Of a stretch of 20,584 nt of DNA, positions 1 to 8,648 are shown piece by piece. A model generated the notes under the pieces. The model had not been told where the DNA came from. It was given only the letters and a program-made list of their open reading frames with translations, and searched no databases. The stretch is from Oppiella nova (Eukaryota; Arthropoda; Arachnida; Sarcoptiformes; Oppiidae). The stretch spans positions 1 to 20,584 of the forward strand of contig CAJPVJ010000774.1 of NCBI GenBank assembly GCA_905397405.1, in the 5' to 3' direction. Each line of letters begins with the position of its first letter. Position 1 is the first letter of the stretch. Position numbers and translations under genes: made by a program.

Positions 1-141
1 ATCATTAATAATATATTACGGTATTAACCATGGTTGCTTACGTGAGCTTACTAATCGTGATATCCCTTGTAAATTGTAAGTTATTTTTAAATTTATAGTC
101 TATTAGTAACTATTATTTAAAATAAATGAGTGAGTGATGAG

Positions 142-142
<1 letters not shown>

Positions 143-179
<37 letters not shown>
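143..179. repeat. (GA)n microsatellite
   Basis: An uninterrupted run of about 18 GA dinucleotides lies just upstream of the first recognisable exon of the left-hand gene. It is probably intronic. Translating it would give an Arg-Glu repeat, which is not taken as protein. Confidence 0.95.
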
Positions 180-183
<4 letters not shown>

Positions 184-220
184 AAATGCCTAATAAATGT
201 ATTACTATTACGACGGTTAG

Positions 221-1718
221 GGGTGGTCGGGGCCGCTGTGTATGATACAGAGGCTGACCACGCGTTTGATAGGCTAGAGTTCTTCGGCACCGGAACCCCA
301 TTACCCGAGACAGCGGACGACATCAACGAGTTTTGCGAATTTTTGTCTGGAAATGGCGGCCAAACGTAATCATTATTATATCATTATTAGATAATTACCG
401 TATAAGTGGTATGACCAAGGTGTCTAGTAGTCGAATAGGGTTCACAAATATTTTAAAAGACAGACTAAACTAATATTAACCGTATCATATCAAAATCCCG
501 AAATTCAAAACCTCAAACATCAAAACCCCGAAATTCAAAATCCCGAAAATTATAATAACTATATAAATAATTATTTTTAATTTAGTTAATAATATAAAAT
601 TTATTAATACTATTAGAATAATCATTTTAAACCTAATTAGTGTCATACTAGTAAATAAATATCTCATCAAATATTAAATATTGTAATTATTGGCTGAATT
701 TTATTAGTGTATAACATAATTACTCTAATAATATCAATGAATTTTACATTAACTAAAGTAAAAATAATTATTTATATAGTTATTTTAATTTTCGGGATTT
801 TGATTTTCGGGATTTTGAGGTACTCCCAATATTAACAAGCTATATTTTGATAATACAGTATATTTATCGGGTACATCTACCAGCACTAAATTATTAAATT
901 CCTATCCCATATACAGTAATAATTTTACCTAGATATCATTGTTATAACTAAAATGTGGTCAATATTTAGTCACTACCAGTCGGATACAAATAAGAGCCAA
1001 AAATTTGTGGCCACACTGAAAGAGCCCCTGAAGGCCCTGCACGGGGCGGTGATCGACAGACATAATCCGGGTCTTTTCGTACGCAACTTCTGTTCGATGC
1101 CCAACAACACGGCGGTGGCCAAGGGCTGGAACAGTCGACTCGCGACCGCCAAACTGCTGAACGATGCGACTGTCGGACAGCTATTGCGGGCCCTTAAGGA
1201 CGACCGGCGCGACTCGCAAACCGGTATCTATTGGTATGTATTCGTAATTATATCACTTTTGTTAGAGCACTCGACCAACTAGTACAGGACCCAGGTAACT
1301 TATATTGCAACTTATATTAATCAATAGTGTTACATTTTGTTTTGAACATTTTGCTACATTATGTACAATATATTATGCAAATTTTAAGTTTAGTCCCAAA
1401 AATGCTTACGCTAGCTTTTAGCTAGTACTAATAACTATGCCAATGCTGTACCCTGTTCACACAAATAGCATACTGGGCTCGTTCGCCGAGCAGATGGAGC
1501 TGAGTCACGCCGAGCCGCCAGAGTTGAGGGCATTCATGAGGGGAATGGTGGCCGCGATCGCCGACTTGGCCGACACGGCCGAGCACTTGCAACTCGGTTG
1601 GCGTTCAGATAATAAGTGCAAACTGGAAAGCCGTAAGCTTAGTTTGCTTGAGGGCAAACTGGATGGTCTTCGCTCCATACAGTACATCGCCCTACTGGCC
1701 ATGAACAAATATTTCTAA
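221..1718 (+). CDS. 3' part of an unidentified multi-exon gene
   Basis: Three GC-rich coding blocks join by consistent phase-2 GT-AG introns: 221-365 (acceptor TTAG at 217-220, less certain), 970-1233 and 1469-1718, ending in TAA. The intron 366-969 joins AC|T (Thr) and the intron 1234-1468 joins TG|C (Cys). Open frames outside the exons stop soon after each donor. Codon use favours G or C at third positions, unlike the receptor array. The protein part is about 219 residues, soluble, and mostly helical-looking, with an alanine- and leucine-rich C-terminal half (for example FMRGMVAAIADLADTAEHL) ending MNKYF. I do not recognise the family, and no cysteine pattern, signal peptide or membrane span is visible. 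A possible poly(A) signal AATAAA is at 1803-1808. More exons must lie left of the window. Confidence 0.7.
491..820. mobile_element. MITE-like element with long inverted repeats
   Basis: About 330 bp inside the 366-969 intron form an imperfect palindrome. The left arm (about 511-640) matches the reverse complement of the right arm (about 700-820). Both carry two spaced copies of a CAAAATCCCGAAAAT-like motif followed by an AT-rich stretch around AACTATATAAATAATTATTT. There is no open frame of note, so this looks like a non-autonomous DNA transposon. The ends are uncertain: the left end has an extra copy of the terminal motif at 491-510, and no clear target-site duplication is visible. Superfamily unknown. 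Confidence 0.75.
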
Positions 1719-1802
1719 ACAAACATAATGGATTATTTATTTACGCGTGAATATAGTTATATTTATTATGAACATGTTGTTATCATTATAATCTATGTCA
1801 AA

Positions 1803-1808
1803 AATAAA
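1803..1808 (+). terminator. possible poly(A) signal
   Basis: AATAAA lies 85 nt after the stop codon of the left-hand gene. In AT-rich DNA this hexamer is common, so the call rests on position only. Confidence 0.35.
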
Positions 1809-1938
1809 TTGATGTACCAAGAATTAAAAAAATTTAAATGCAAATTGTTTGAGTTGTTTATTGCCCTAAAAATTAATACGCTAATCAAATTGACCAGTGT
1901 GAACTATATTTGAATCCTAGGTATATACAACAGATGAG

Positions 1939-2136
1939 CTAATCTAATACGTTATTGAGTTTTAGCAGTGGGCCCAACGGCTTCTCCGCCTTAACCACGA
2001 TATGACACAACGAGGTCTTCGTGAGCACCGTCTCGGCCAACGAGTCGATCCGCGACCACAACAACGCGCACAGCATTTGGACATCGCTTTTGTGGCTTAA
2101 CTTTTGCCACACCATAGGCTTTGTGTTCAAGTCTTT
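1939..2136 (-). CDS. terminal exon of an unidentified minus-strand gene
   Basis: Reading the minus strand, an acceptor AATAACAG is followed by a 198-nt open block of 66 codons including the TAG stop. Third positions are rich in G and C, as in the neighbouring + strand gene and unlike the surrounding AT-rich DNA. The peptide contains MLCALLWSRIDSLAETVL, a helical-looking amphipathic stretch, and ends LKLNNVLD. I do not recognise the family. No upstream exon is visible on the minus strand between 2137 and about 2640, so this is either the last exon of a gene with a very long intron or an isolated fragment. It converges with the gene ending at 1718. The + strand reading of the same bases has an internal stop and is less likely. 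Confidence 0.5.
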   Translation of the reverse strand, partial: KDLNTKPMVWQKLSHKSDVQMLCALLWSRIDSLAETVLTKTSLCHIVVKAEKPLGPLLKLNNVLD

Positions 2137-2636
2137 CTGTTATTCATATTACAGTTATATTGTATGAATATTAAATTATTTTATTTACTAGTAAAGACAA
2201 ATTTGTTTAATTAATAAATAGTCAATAAGTTATAATTCTCATTGAAAATGCTGTAATGCTATTTATTTCCAATTACTATTATTTATCCTTAAAGCTACCT
2301 TTCCTGTAATACTTCCCTTACAGTTAACGGTACGACTATTCAAAATACATTGTTTCATGAATTTTAAATTACAATATTATTTAATTATATTGTATATTTA
2401 ATTTTATACTCGTAGATTAAATTAAATATATATGTTATACTGTATGACCTTTATAATTGTTATATTACAGGTTGATAAGATATATAAAATATTGCAATTC
2501 TAGTATTTATTACAATATAAATGTATTTAAAGCATCATAAAGTGCCCAAAGTACTTGAGATATAAATATTTCACTATCATTGTGTAATATAAAAATTATT
2601 CAGTTGCTTTCATCTAAATCAAGATTTTATCACATG
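2137..2636. other. AT-rich intergenic stretch, no gene seen
   Basis: Very AT-rich sequence with stops in all frames and no repeat, RNA gene or coding bias that I can see. It lies between the minus-strand exon and the promoter block of the first receptor. Confidence 0.6.
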
Positions 2637-2687
2637 TTACTTTACGGCTTTAATTATATTTGATAATGTCATGGATACGTGATTAAG
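2637..2687 (+). promoter_or_regulatory. conserved upstream block of receptor A1
   Basis: A 51-bp block (TTACTTTACGGCTTTAATT ... GTCATGGATACGTGATTAA) about 85-135 bp upstream of the A1 start recurs with only four differences at 4845-4895, upstream of a decayed gene copy. Its core, GTCATGG-TAC-x2-x-ATTA, also occurs 60-80 bp upstream of the A2, B1, B2 and B3 starts. Conservation among otherwise diverged non-coding DNA suggests a core promoter or transcription-factor site. The bound factor is unknown. Confidence 0.5.
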
Positions 2688-2770
2688 TGTATTAATCACC
2701 GTAAAATATAATACAAAAACAAACATTTTGCTAATTTATATGACATTTATAAACCAAAACTTAAACTAAA

Positions 2771-4527
2771 ATGTGTGCCAAGAAGTCCCAAAAACCTAAG
2801 AAATCAAATATGATTTGTGGAGTTTGTGGCGATACAGCTATCGGTAAAGATTACCTGTCTAAATATGTTGATAACTATATTAGTTAATATTTGTTTGATG
2901 TTTAGCCCGTAATTTTGGTGCAATAGCCTGCGAGCCGTGTAAAGCATTTTTTAGACGATATGCATTTAAACAAAGGGTTTGTATAATTTTAAAATATAAT
3001 TTAACAATAAAATTTATGTTAATGTTAAAGTTATTAAACTATCATTTTCATTTTCAAAATAGTGGCTCATTTGTGCCACATATGGCAAATGTAATATAAC
3101 TGTCAACACTAGAAGTTATTGTAAAAAGTGCAGAATTGAGAAATGTTTTTCTATTGGCATGAGAAAGGTAATTATGCTTTCAGTTCATAGTATGGCTTAA
3201 TTAATGTATAAAAACATATCAAATGATAGGAAATCATTAGGACTGAAGAGGAAAGACAGAGCAAAAGACTTTTGATTGAAGAAAATCGTCTTAAGAAACA
3301 AAAACTTAATGAATGTTCAGATTCTGTGGACTCGACCTTTAATTCTGTAGATTCTGTGACTATTAATTCAGACGATTCTCATTCTATAGTCGAAAATGAC
3401 TTTATTATGGAATTGATTGAAAATACTATAGAAATAAGTGACGAAAAACTCGAGGAACAAATCATGGAAATTGAAACTTACATCATTAATAGTACCCGGG
3501 ATATCTATAAGCAAATATCAACCAGGTCACCAATTATGCCTATATATAGAGAGCTCACAGACTATAATAGTTTGAATGAATTGGAAAACAAACGAATTTA
3601 TGAGCTGAAAAATGCATCAAAAATGTACAATGGGGTCCTGGATAAGTTAAATACCATTTTAAGGGATAAAAAGCCATATAAAGTAAAGGATATGAAAGAA
3701 ATGTTTGACATCACAATGAGTAGGACTGAACCAAATGTTAAGACTCTTATACATTACGTGAAGGGATTGAACGGATTCACTGGGATGTGCCCCGAAGATC
3801 AGTTTATATTAGCCAGGGGTGCCTACCCTGAGCTTAATTTCATGAGATGCCTTATGTTTTATAATGTTGATACTAGGAACTTTATACTGAAAATGGTGTG
3901 TAATTATTGCTGAAAATTATCCCATATAACATTTATGAATTTACACATGTATTTGTATACAATTTGACGCAATTTTGTATAATATAGGATGAAAAGACAT
4001 TAGTGAGTGTCAGTATTGATGTGTTTGGTCAATATGCACACAAATTCAGTTTCTCGTGTCAACAGATTATGGAGCAATTATTATTGAATTTGTGTCAGGA
4101 TCATACGACACTTGAATTGGTACTATACATTTTTGTAGAAATTAAGTAGAAATAAATATTTTAATTATTCTGTATATCCAACACATCCATAGCTCATTGC
4201 AATACTACTATTTGATCCAAACCGACCAAATTTAGCACACCAACAAAATATAAAGTATTGCTACTACTGTATCTTAATTAATTATTTTAAACAATTAAAT
4301 TTAACTACAATTTTTGTGATAGACTCGAACAGCAACTATACATATATTTGCTGCAAAGGTATCTATTAATGAAATATGGATTGGAATGGGAGTCAAGACT
4401 ACAGAAACTGATGATCACATTAAGGGACTTACAAGTGATGATTGAATTCCTGAGAATATACAGTAGGGATAAAAATAAGCACTATTTGCCAAACTATGCC
4501 TCAATTCTGATTCAGGGACTTAATTAA
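2771..4527 (+). CDS. nuclear hormone receptor A1 (HR96/NR1J-like)
   Basis: Seven exons: 2771-2843, 2907-2977, 3063-3167, 3230-3895, 3988-4119, 4193-4254, 4323-4527. All introns are GT-AG and phases agree; the product is 437 aa. Exons 1-3 encode two C4 zinc fingers: ICGVCGD, then CEPCKAFFRRY (P-box EPCKA), then CATYGKC and CKKCRIEKC. The C-terminal extension carries LLIEENRLKKQK. A serine- and acid-rich hinge leads to an LBD with the helix 3-5 signature (VKGLNGFTGMCPEDQ), a helix 8-9 motif ILLFDPNRPN and YLLQRYLLMKYG. Such proteins bind DNA in the nucleus and respond to small ligands. The C-terminus ends SILIQGLN, without the glutamate of the AF-2 motif seen in B and C genes. The exon 2 donor is weak (GTTTGT). 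The start is the only ATG before the first finger in frame. Confidence 0.92.
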
Positions 4528-4725
4528 ACTAAAATCTGATCTGGGTTAAACCAATTGTGTTGAGTAACTCGAAGAACATTTAAGATATTTTGGACCACTA
4601 ACCAGGGAGATATAAAAAATTCATTGTGGTTGCATTCATAATAATTTATTTATTATGATGCTAAGTAATTTATTTTCAAGTTAACTTATAAATTGTGAAT
4701 ATTTATTTTGAATATAAAATCTATT

Positions 4726-4731
4726 AATAAA
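4726..4731 (+). terminator. possible poly(A) signal of receptor A1
   Basis: AATAAA about 200 nt after the A1 stop codon, in CTATTAATAAAGTT. Position only; the hexamer is frequent in this AT-rich DNA. Confidence 0.4.
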
Positions 4732-4844
4732 GTTATTATAAAATATTACTTAATTATATTTCATATTTAATTGTATACCATTTTTATTGTACTGTTATAC
4801 TGTACAGTACTGTGTTATGAGTGTTATGTCTAGATTGTATCATA

Positions 4845-5075
4845 TTACTTTACGGCTTTAATTGTATCTGGTAATGTCATGGATAAGTGATTAAGATTAG
4901 TCATTGAAAAATAAAAATATTAAATTAAAAATTTAGCAATACTAAATTAAACTACAATTAACAATGTGTGCGGAAGTCACTCAAATCTAACAAATCAAAT
5001 ATTAAACACATGTATCATAAATAGTTTACTAAATAAATTACATAATATTCTTTGATGTTTAGCACAAAATTTAGA
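4845..5075 (+). pseudogene. relic of an A-type receptor promoter and first exons
   Basis: The 51-bp upstream block of A1 recurs at 4845-4895. It is followed at about 4963 by ATGTGTGCGGAAGTCACTC, the counterpart of the A1 start (ATGTGTGCCAAGAAGTCCC), which soon runs into a stop. At 5052-5067, CTTTGATGTTTAGC matches the A1 intron 1 acceptor, after which similarity fades. No zinc-finger codons survive. This is a decayed and truncated duplicate of an A-type receptor. The promoter block is better preserved than the coding part. Confidence 0.7.
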
Positions 5076-5259
5076 TTCTAAACTTTATTTAAAAATTTTT
5101 GACAATTAAAAAAATATAAAAATAAATTAGATTATTAATAATAACTTATATAAAATATTTTATTCAATTTGTAATTATCGCATTTGTAATGAATTCACAT
5201 TTCATTATAATTTAATTAAAACATTATTTTAGTTTCAATAGCAATAATTTTAATTATAA

Positions 5260-5783
5260 TTATTTGGGACACTTATCCGGTTCAATGCAATTGTAGTTGT
5301 CATCCCTGACATACCCGGGCTTACAGACACAGGGCCCGCCACACGTGTGGAGCAACGAACACGTCCCATACCTTTGATCCTTGTTCTCACACGTGGCCAT
5401 ACAGTTCGGGTCTCCCATGCATTCTGTATACACTTCATTGGCATTACAACTCAACCTAGGACACTTACTCGGCTCAATTGTTGTTGTCGTCCTTGACATA
5501 CCCGTGCTTACAGACACAGAACCCGCCACAGTGTAAGCTCCTCGGACACATAGTATCCTTATTATAGTTGTCACATGTGATCGTACACACCTCATGCCCT
5601 TGCATTTTGCATACACTTCATTATCCTTGGTACAATTCGATGGACCTATGGCAATCATTATTAATTTTATATAACACACTACCTTTTCAACATACCTTGG
5701 ACATGTGTACGTTCAATACCATGAACTTGTACCAATTGTTTTAGCGCAGTGGAAAACACGATGAATACTATGAACCGATTTAT
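5260..5783 (-). CDS. TIL-domain cysteine-rich secreted protein, possibly defective
   Basis: Minus strand, two exons: about 5783-5696 and 5645-5260, joined by a 49-bp GT-AG intron with matching phase (CAA G|GT). Exon 1 encodes a hydrophobic signal-peptide-like run (RFIVFIVFSTAL). Exon 2 holds two repeats. The second is a clear trypsin-inhibitor-like (TIL) domain, about 65 residues with ten cysteines, including CGGPCVCKPGYVRDD and ending DKCPK. TIL domains usually inhibit serine proteases outside the cell. The first repeat keeps its ends (CTKDNEVYAKC and IEPSKCP), but the middle does not follow the cysteine pattern in the open frame. No in-frame ATG precedes the signal-like run; an ATA codon sits at 5783-5781, where Met would be expected. 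The gene may be a decaying copy. It interrupts the receptor array on the opposite strand. Confidence 0.65.
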
Positions 5784-6148
5784 ATAGACTAATACAGTGC
5801 GACACGCATTACAGTGAATGTCAAAGAATTGAATCAATGAATGCATGCATTGTATAGCACTGTATGGAAAGCACTAATTTTTTGTGCACTCAAAACACGC
5901 GCTTTTGACTTTACATTAAGATTATGACCTAGGTACAAATGTTATGCAAATTTGGTGACATAGGTGACAATGTTCATTATTGGTGAACATTTTGAGGTAC
6001 TTTTCATTTAAATATTCAAATGTTTAATATTTTTATTTTAAATACCAAATCCTTGGTTTGAAATGAAATACCCTTTAGTTTAACCCAGGTCATGAATATT
6101 AATAATTTCTTTATTTACTATCGAGTATGTTATTATGTTAATATGAGA
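5784..6148. other. intergenic stretch between TIL gene and foldback
   Basis: No gene is seen. A short cluster of nuclear-receptor-like half-sites lies at 5954-5989: a direct repeat of GGTGACA with 2-bp spacing (5954-5960 and 5963-5969), then TGTTCA and TGAACA facing each other (5971-5976, 5984-5989). Chance occurrence cannot be excluded. Confidence 0.4.
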
Positions 6149-6291
6149 CTCGATTATATGAAACAGCGACAAATATGTCTATGAGTAATATAAGATTAAG
6201 ATTTGCATTGGTTTACTATGAGACACGCTCCAAATAAAGCTTAATCCTATATTACTCATAGAAATATTTGTCGCTGTTTCATATAATCGAG
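6149..6291. repeat. foldback with 52-bp arms
   Basis: Arms 6149-6200 and 6240-6291 are reverse complements with two mismatches, separated by a 39-bp loop. The arms begin CTCGATTATATGAAACAGCG and close on CTTAAT near the loop. There is no coding content. It could be a small palindromic MITE or a hairpin-forming transcript. The near-perfect arms indicate a young element or selection on pairing. Confidence 0.9.
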
Positions 6292-6588
6292 ATTATTATA
6301 GAAAATAATATATTTATACTAATAGGTTATTAGTAATATCATTAACATAAAGTGAAAGCATTATTAACCATGTACATTTTAAAAACATAGAATTTATAAT
6401 TATGTAGCCTTATATTTTTAGTAGAAAGAAATATCTTGGTACTATACGTTTTTAGTAATTTATAATTTATATTAATAATGTGTATATTTTTAAAATTATA
6501 GTTATTTTTAGTAGTTTAAAGATAAATTTATTTGTAAAGCTATTACTTTCATTAAAATTTGTTCAAAGTTAAAAAATAACATACCAGT
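6292..6588. other. AT-rich intergenic stretch, no gene seen
   Basis: AT-rich DNA between the foldback and the A2 promoter motif. I see no coding bias, repeat or RNA gene. Confidence 0.55.
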
Positions 6589-6607
6589 GTCATGGTTACA
6601 AGATTAA
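6589..6607 (+). promoter_or_regulatory. shared upstream motif of receptor A2
   Basis: GTCATGGTTACAAGATTAA lies about 62-80 bp upstream of the A2 start. It matches the motif at similar distance before A1, B1, B2 and B3. Likely a shared promoter element; factor unknown. Confidence 0.5.
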
Positions 6608-6668
6608 ACTAATTTATGATATTGTTGTACAAACAGTAAATAAACATTATAATTACCAAAATAATAAA

Positions 6669-8379
6669 ATGAGTGTTAAATCCAACAAAATTTGTGGCGT
6701 TTGCGGTGATAAAGCAAATAGTATGTGATATTGGTATTAATATTTTAGCAAGGTTTTTTAATTTTGATTACGTTGTATGTTTAGTCCGAAATTACGGGGC
6801 ATTAACATGCGAGCCCTGTAAGGCATTTTTCCGGAGATATGTGTTTAGATCCGAGGTCTGATACTGTGGATACTAAATACTGTAGATTACCATGATCACA
6901 TAATTATATAAGTTAATTATGAATTTATTTTAACAGTCTATCAAATGTTCATCAAATGGCGGGTGTATTATAAACCTCATGACGAGGGGTTTCTGTAAGA
7001 AATGCAGAATTGATAAGTGTTTGGCTATTGGAATGAGAAAGGTAAATGATAGTTATTAATAGCTTGTTCAGTTATTTATCTTTATATAATTGACTATTTG
7101 ATAGGAAATCATTAGGACTGCAGAGGAAAAACTGAGACAAAGGCTATTGATTGAAGAAAATCGTCTTAAGAAACAAAAACTTAATGAATGTTCAGATTCT
7201 GTGAACTCGACCACCGATTCACTGATTATTAATTCAAATGATTCTCAATCTATAGTCAAAAATGACTTTATTGTGGAATTATTTGGTAATACTATAGAAA
7301 TAAATGATCATAAACTTCAGGAACAAATAATTGAAATTGAAAAATATATCACTACTAATACTCGTAATATAATAAAGAAAATATCAACCAGGTCACCAAT
7401 AATGCCGATTTACAAAGGGCTCACTGATTATAAAGGTTTAAATCGACTCGAATATAATCGCATTAATGAATTGTTAACAACATCTCAAATGTACAAAAGG
7501 GAAATACATTTCATAAATAACACAATTAATGACCAAAAGATATATAAAGTACAAGACCTGAAAGAGCTGGATGAAACCACAAAAACTGGTCACACGGTTA
7601 AGACACTCATTCAATATCTAAAGGGATTGAACGGATTTACTGGGATGTGCTCTGAAGACCAGTTAATATTAGTTACCGATGCTTACCATGAGGTGAACAT
7701 CATGAGATGCCTTATGTTTTATCATTTTGAAACAAGGAACTTTATATTAAAGGTATGAATTAATTAGAAATTAATGATCATAAATTATTGCAACATATAA
7801 ATTTATTTTCATTTGTGTTTTTGAAAGAATGGGAAATCATTAATGAGTATAAATATTGACAAATTTGGTCAAAGAATGGGACAAAAGCATAGTTTTTCGT
7901 GTCAACAGATTATGGAGCAATTGTTATTGAGTTTGTGTCAGGATCATATAATTCTTGAATTGGTAATATTAATAAGCATTTTGTTATATAAAGTTATAAA
8001 ATTAGAAAATACTGTAATTATTCTTTGTATTCATAGCTCATTGCGATACTGCTATTCGATCCAAACCGATCTAATATAACACATCAGCAAACTATAAGGT
8101 ATTATAAATATTTTAATTAACCTATCATATTTTAGTATTAATTTGAATATAATATTTTGTGATAGACTCGAACAGCAACTATACATATATTTGCTGCAAA
8201 GGTATCTATTAATGAAATATGGATCGGAATGGGAGTCAAGACTACAGAAACTGATGATCACATTAAGGGACTTACAAGTGATGTTTGAATTGCGAAGGAT
8301 ATACAGTAGGGATGAGAATAAGCAGTATTTGCCAAACTTTACCACGATTATTAGCAATTATATGTGTGAATTACATTAA
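6669..8379 (+). CDS. nuclear hormone receptor A2 (HR96/NR1J-like)
   Basis: Seven exons: 6669-6720, 6785-6855, 6937-7041, 7105-7752, 7828-7962, 8037-8098, 8166-8379; 428 aa, all phases consistent. Zinc fingers: ICGVCGD, CEPCKAFFRRY (P-box EPCKA), CSSNGGC, CKKCRIDKC. The extension reads LLIEENRLKKQK, as in A1. The LBD keeps VKGLNGFTGMCSEDQ, ILLFDPNRSN and YLLQRYLLMKYG. The C-terminus ends TIISNYMCELH and has no clear AF-2 helix. Exon 4 is well diverged from A1, but the first ~125 nt of exon 7 differ from A1 by one base, which suggests gene conversion. The exon 2 donor is unusual (GAG|GTCTGA); read-through would end the frame at once. A possible poly(A) signal follows at 8441-8446. Confidence 0.92.
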
Positions 8380-8440
8380 GGTTTCTAAAACTTTGGAAAT
8401 GAAATACAGTATAATGTTATATATTTATGATTGATTTAAA

Positions 8441-8446
8441 AATAAA
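8441..8446 (+). terminator. possible poly(A) signal of receptor A2
   Basis: AATAAA 62 nt after the A2 stop codon and about 200 bp before the next start. Position only. Confidence 0.4.
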
Positions 8447-8578
8447 ATTGTTCCAGAATCATAGTTGTAACTAAAAAAGTTAAATTCATATTTTATTCAT
8501 CATAAGCTAATAAAAGATAATTTATAAAACGTTTACTATTGTTGCAGAATGAATTAAGTTGATAATTATTATATCAGT

Positions 8579-8596
8579 GTCATGGTTACTTAATTA
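8579..8596 (+). promoter_or_regulatory. shared upstream motif of receptor B1
   Basis: GTCATGGTTACTTAATTA lies about 53-70 bp upstream of the B1 start. It is the same motif as before A2, B2 and B3. The whole A2-B1 spacer is only 269 bp, so promoter and 3' end of A2 are packed together. Confidence 0.5.
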
Positions 8597-8648
8597 TGAT
8601 GAAACCAATTATTATTAACAGAATATTATATTTATTAAGACTAATAAA

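Noticed and set aside
130-369. A single + strand protein starting at 130 through the GA repeat
   Set aside because: The first third is just the translated microsatellite; coding bias starts only after the acceptor near 220, and the end is a donor rather than a true stop.
485-670. Minus-strand open frame in the left intron
   Set aside because: It lies inside the palindromic element and is made of AT-rich low-complexity residues.
1728-1913. Short + strand frame after the left gene
   Set aside because: Low-complexity Ile/Lys/Tyr-rich translation with no coding bias; it overlaps the presumed 3' UTR.
6673-6861. Continuous frame through A2 exon 1 and intron 1
   Set aside because: It reads the first finger out of frame and passes through the intron; the spliced model fits all paralogs.
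8052-8357. Minus-strand frames opposite receptor exons, also near 9124-9753, 13904-14215 and 17853-18368
   Set aside because: They are antisense shadows of exon 4 and exon 7, present because paralogs share codon patterns.
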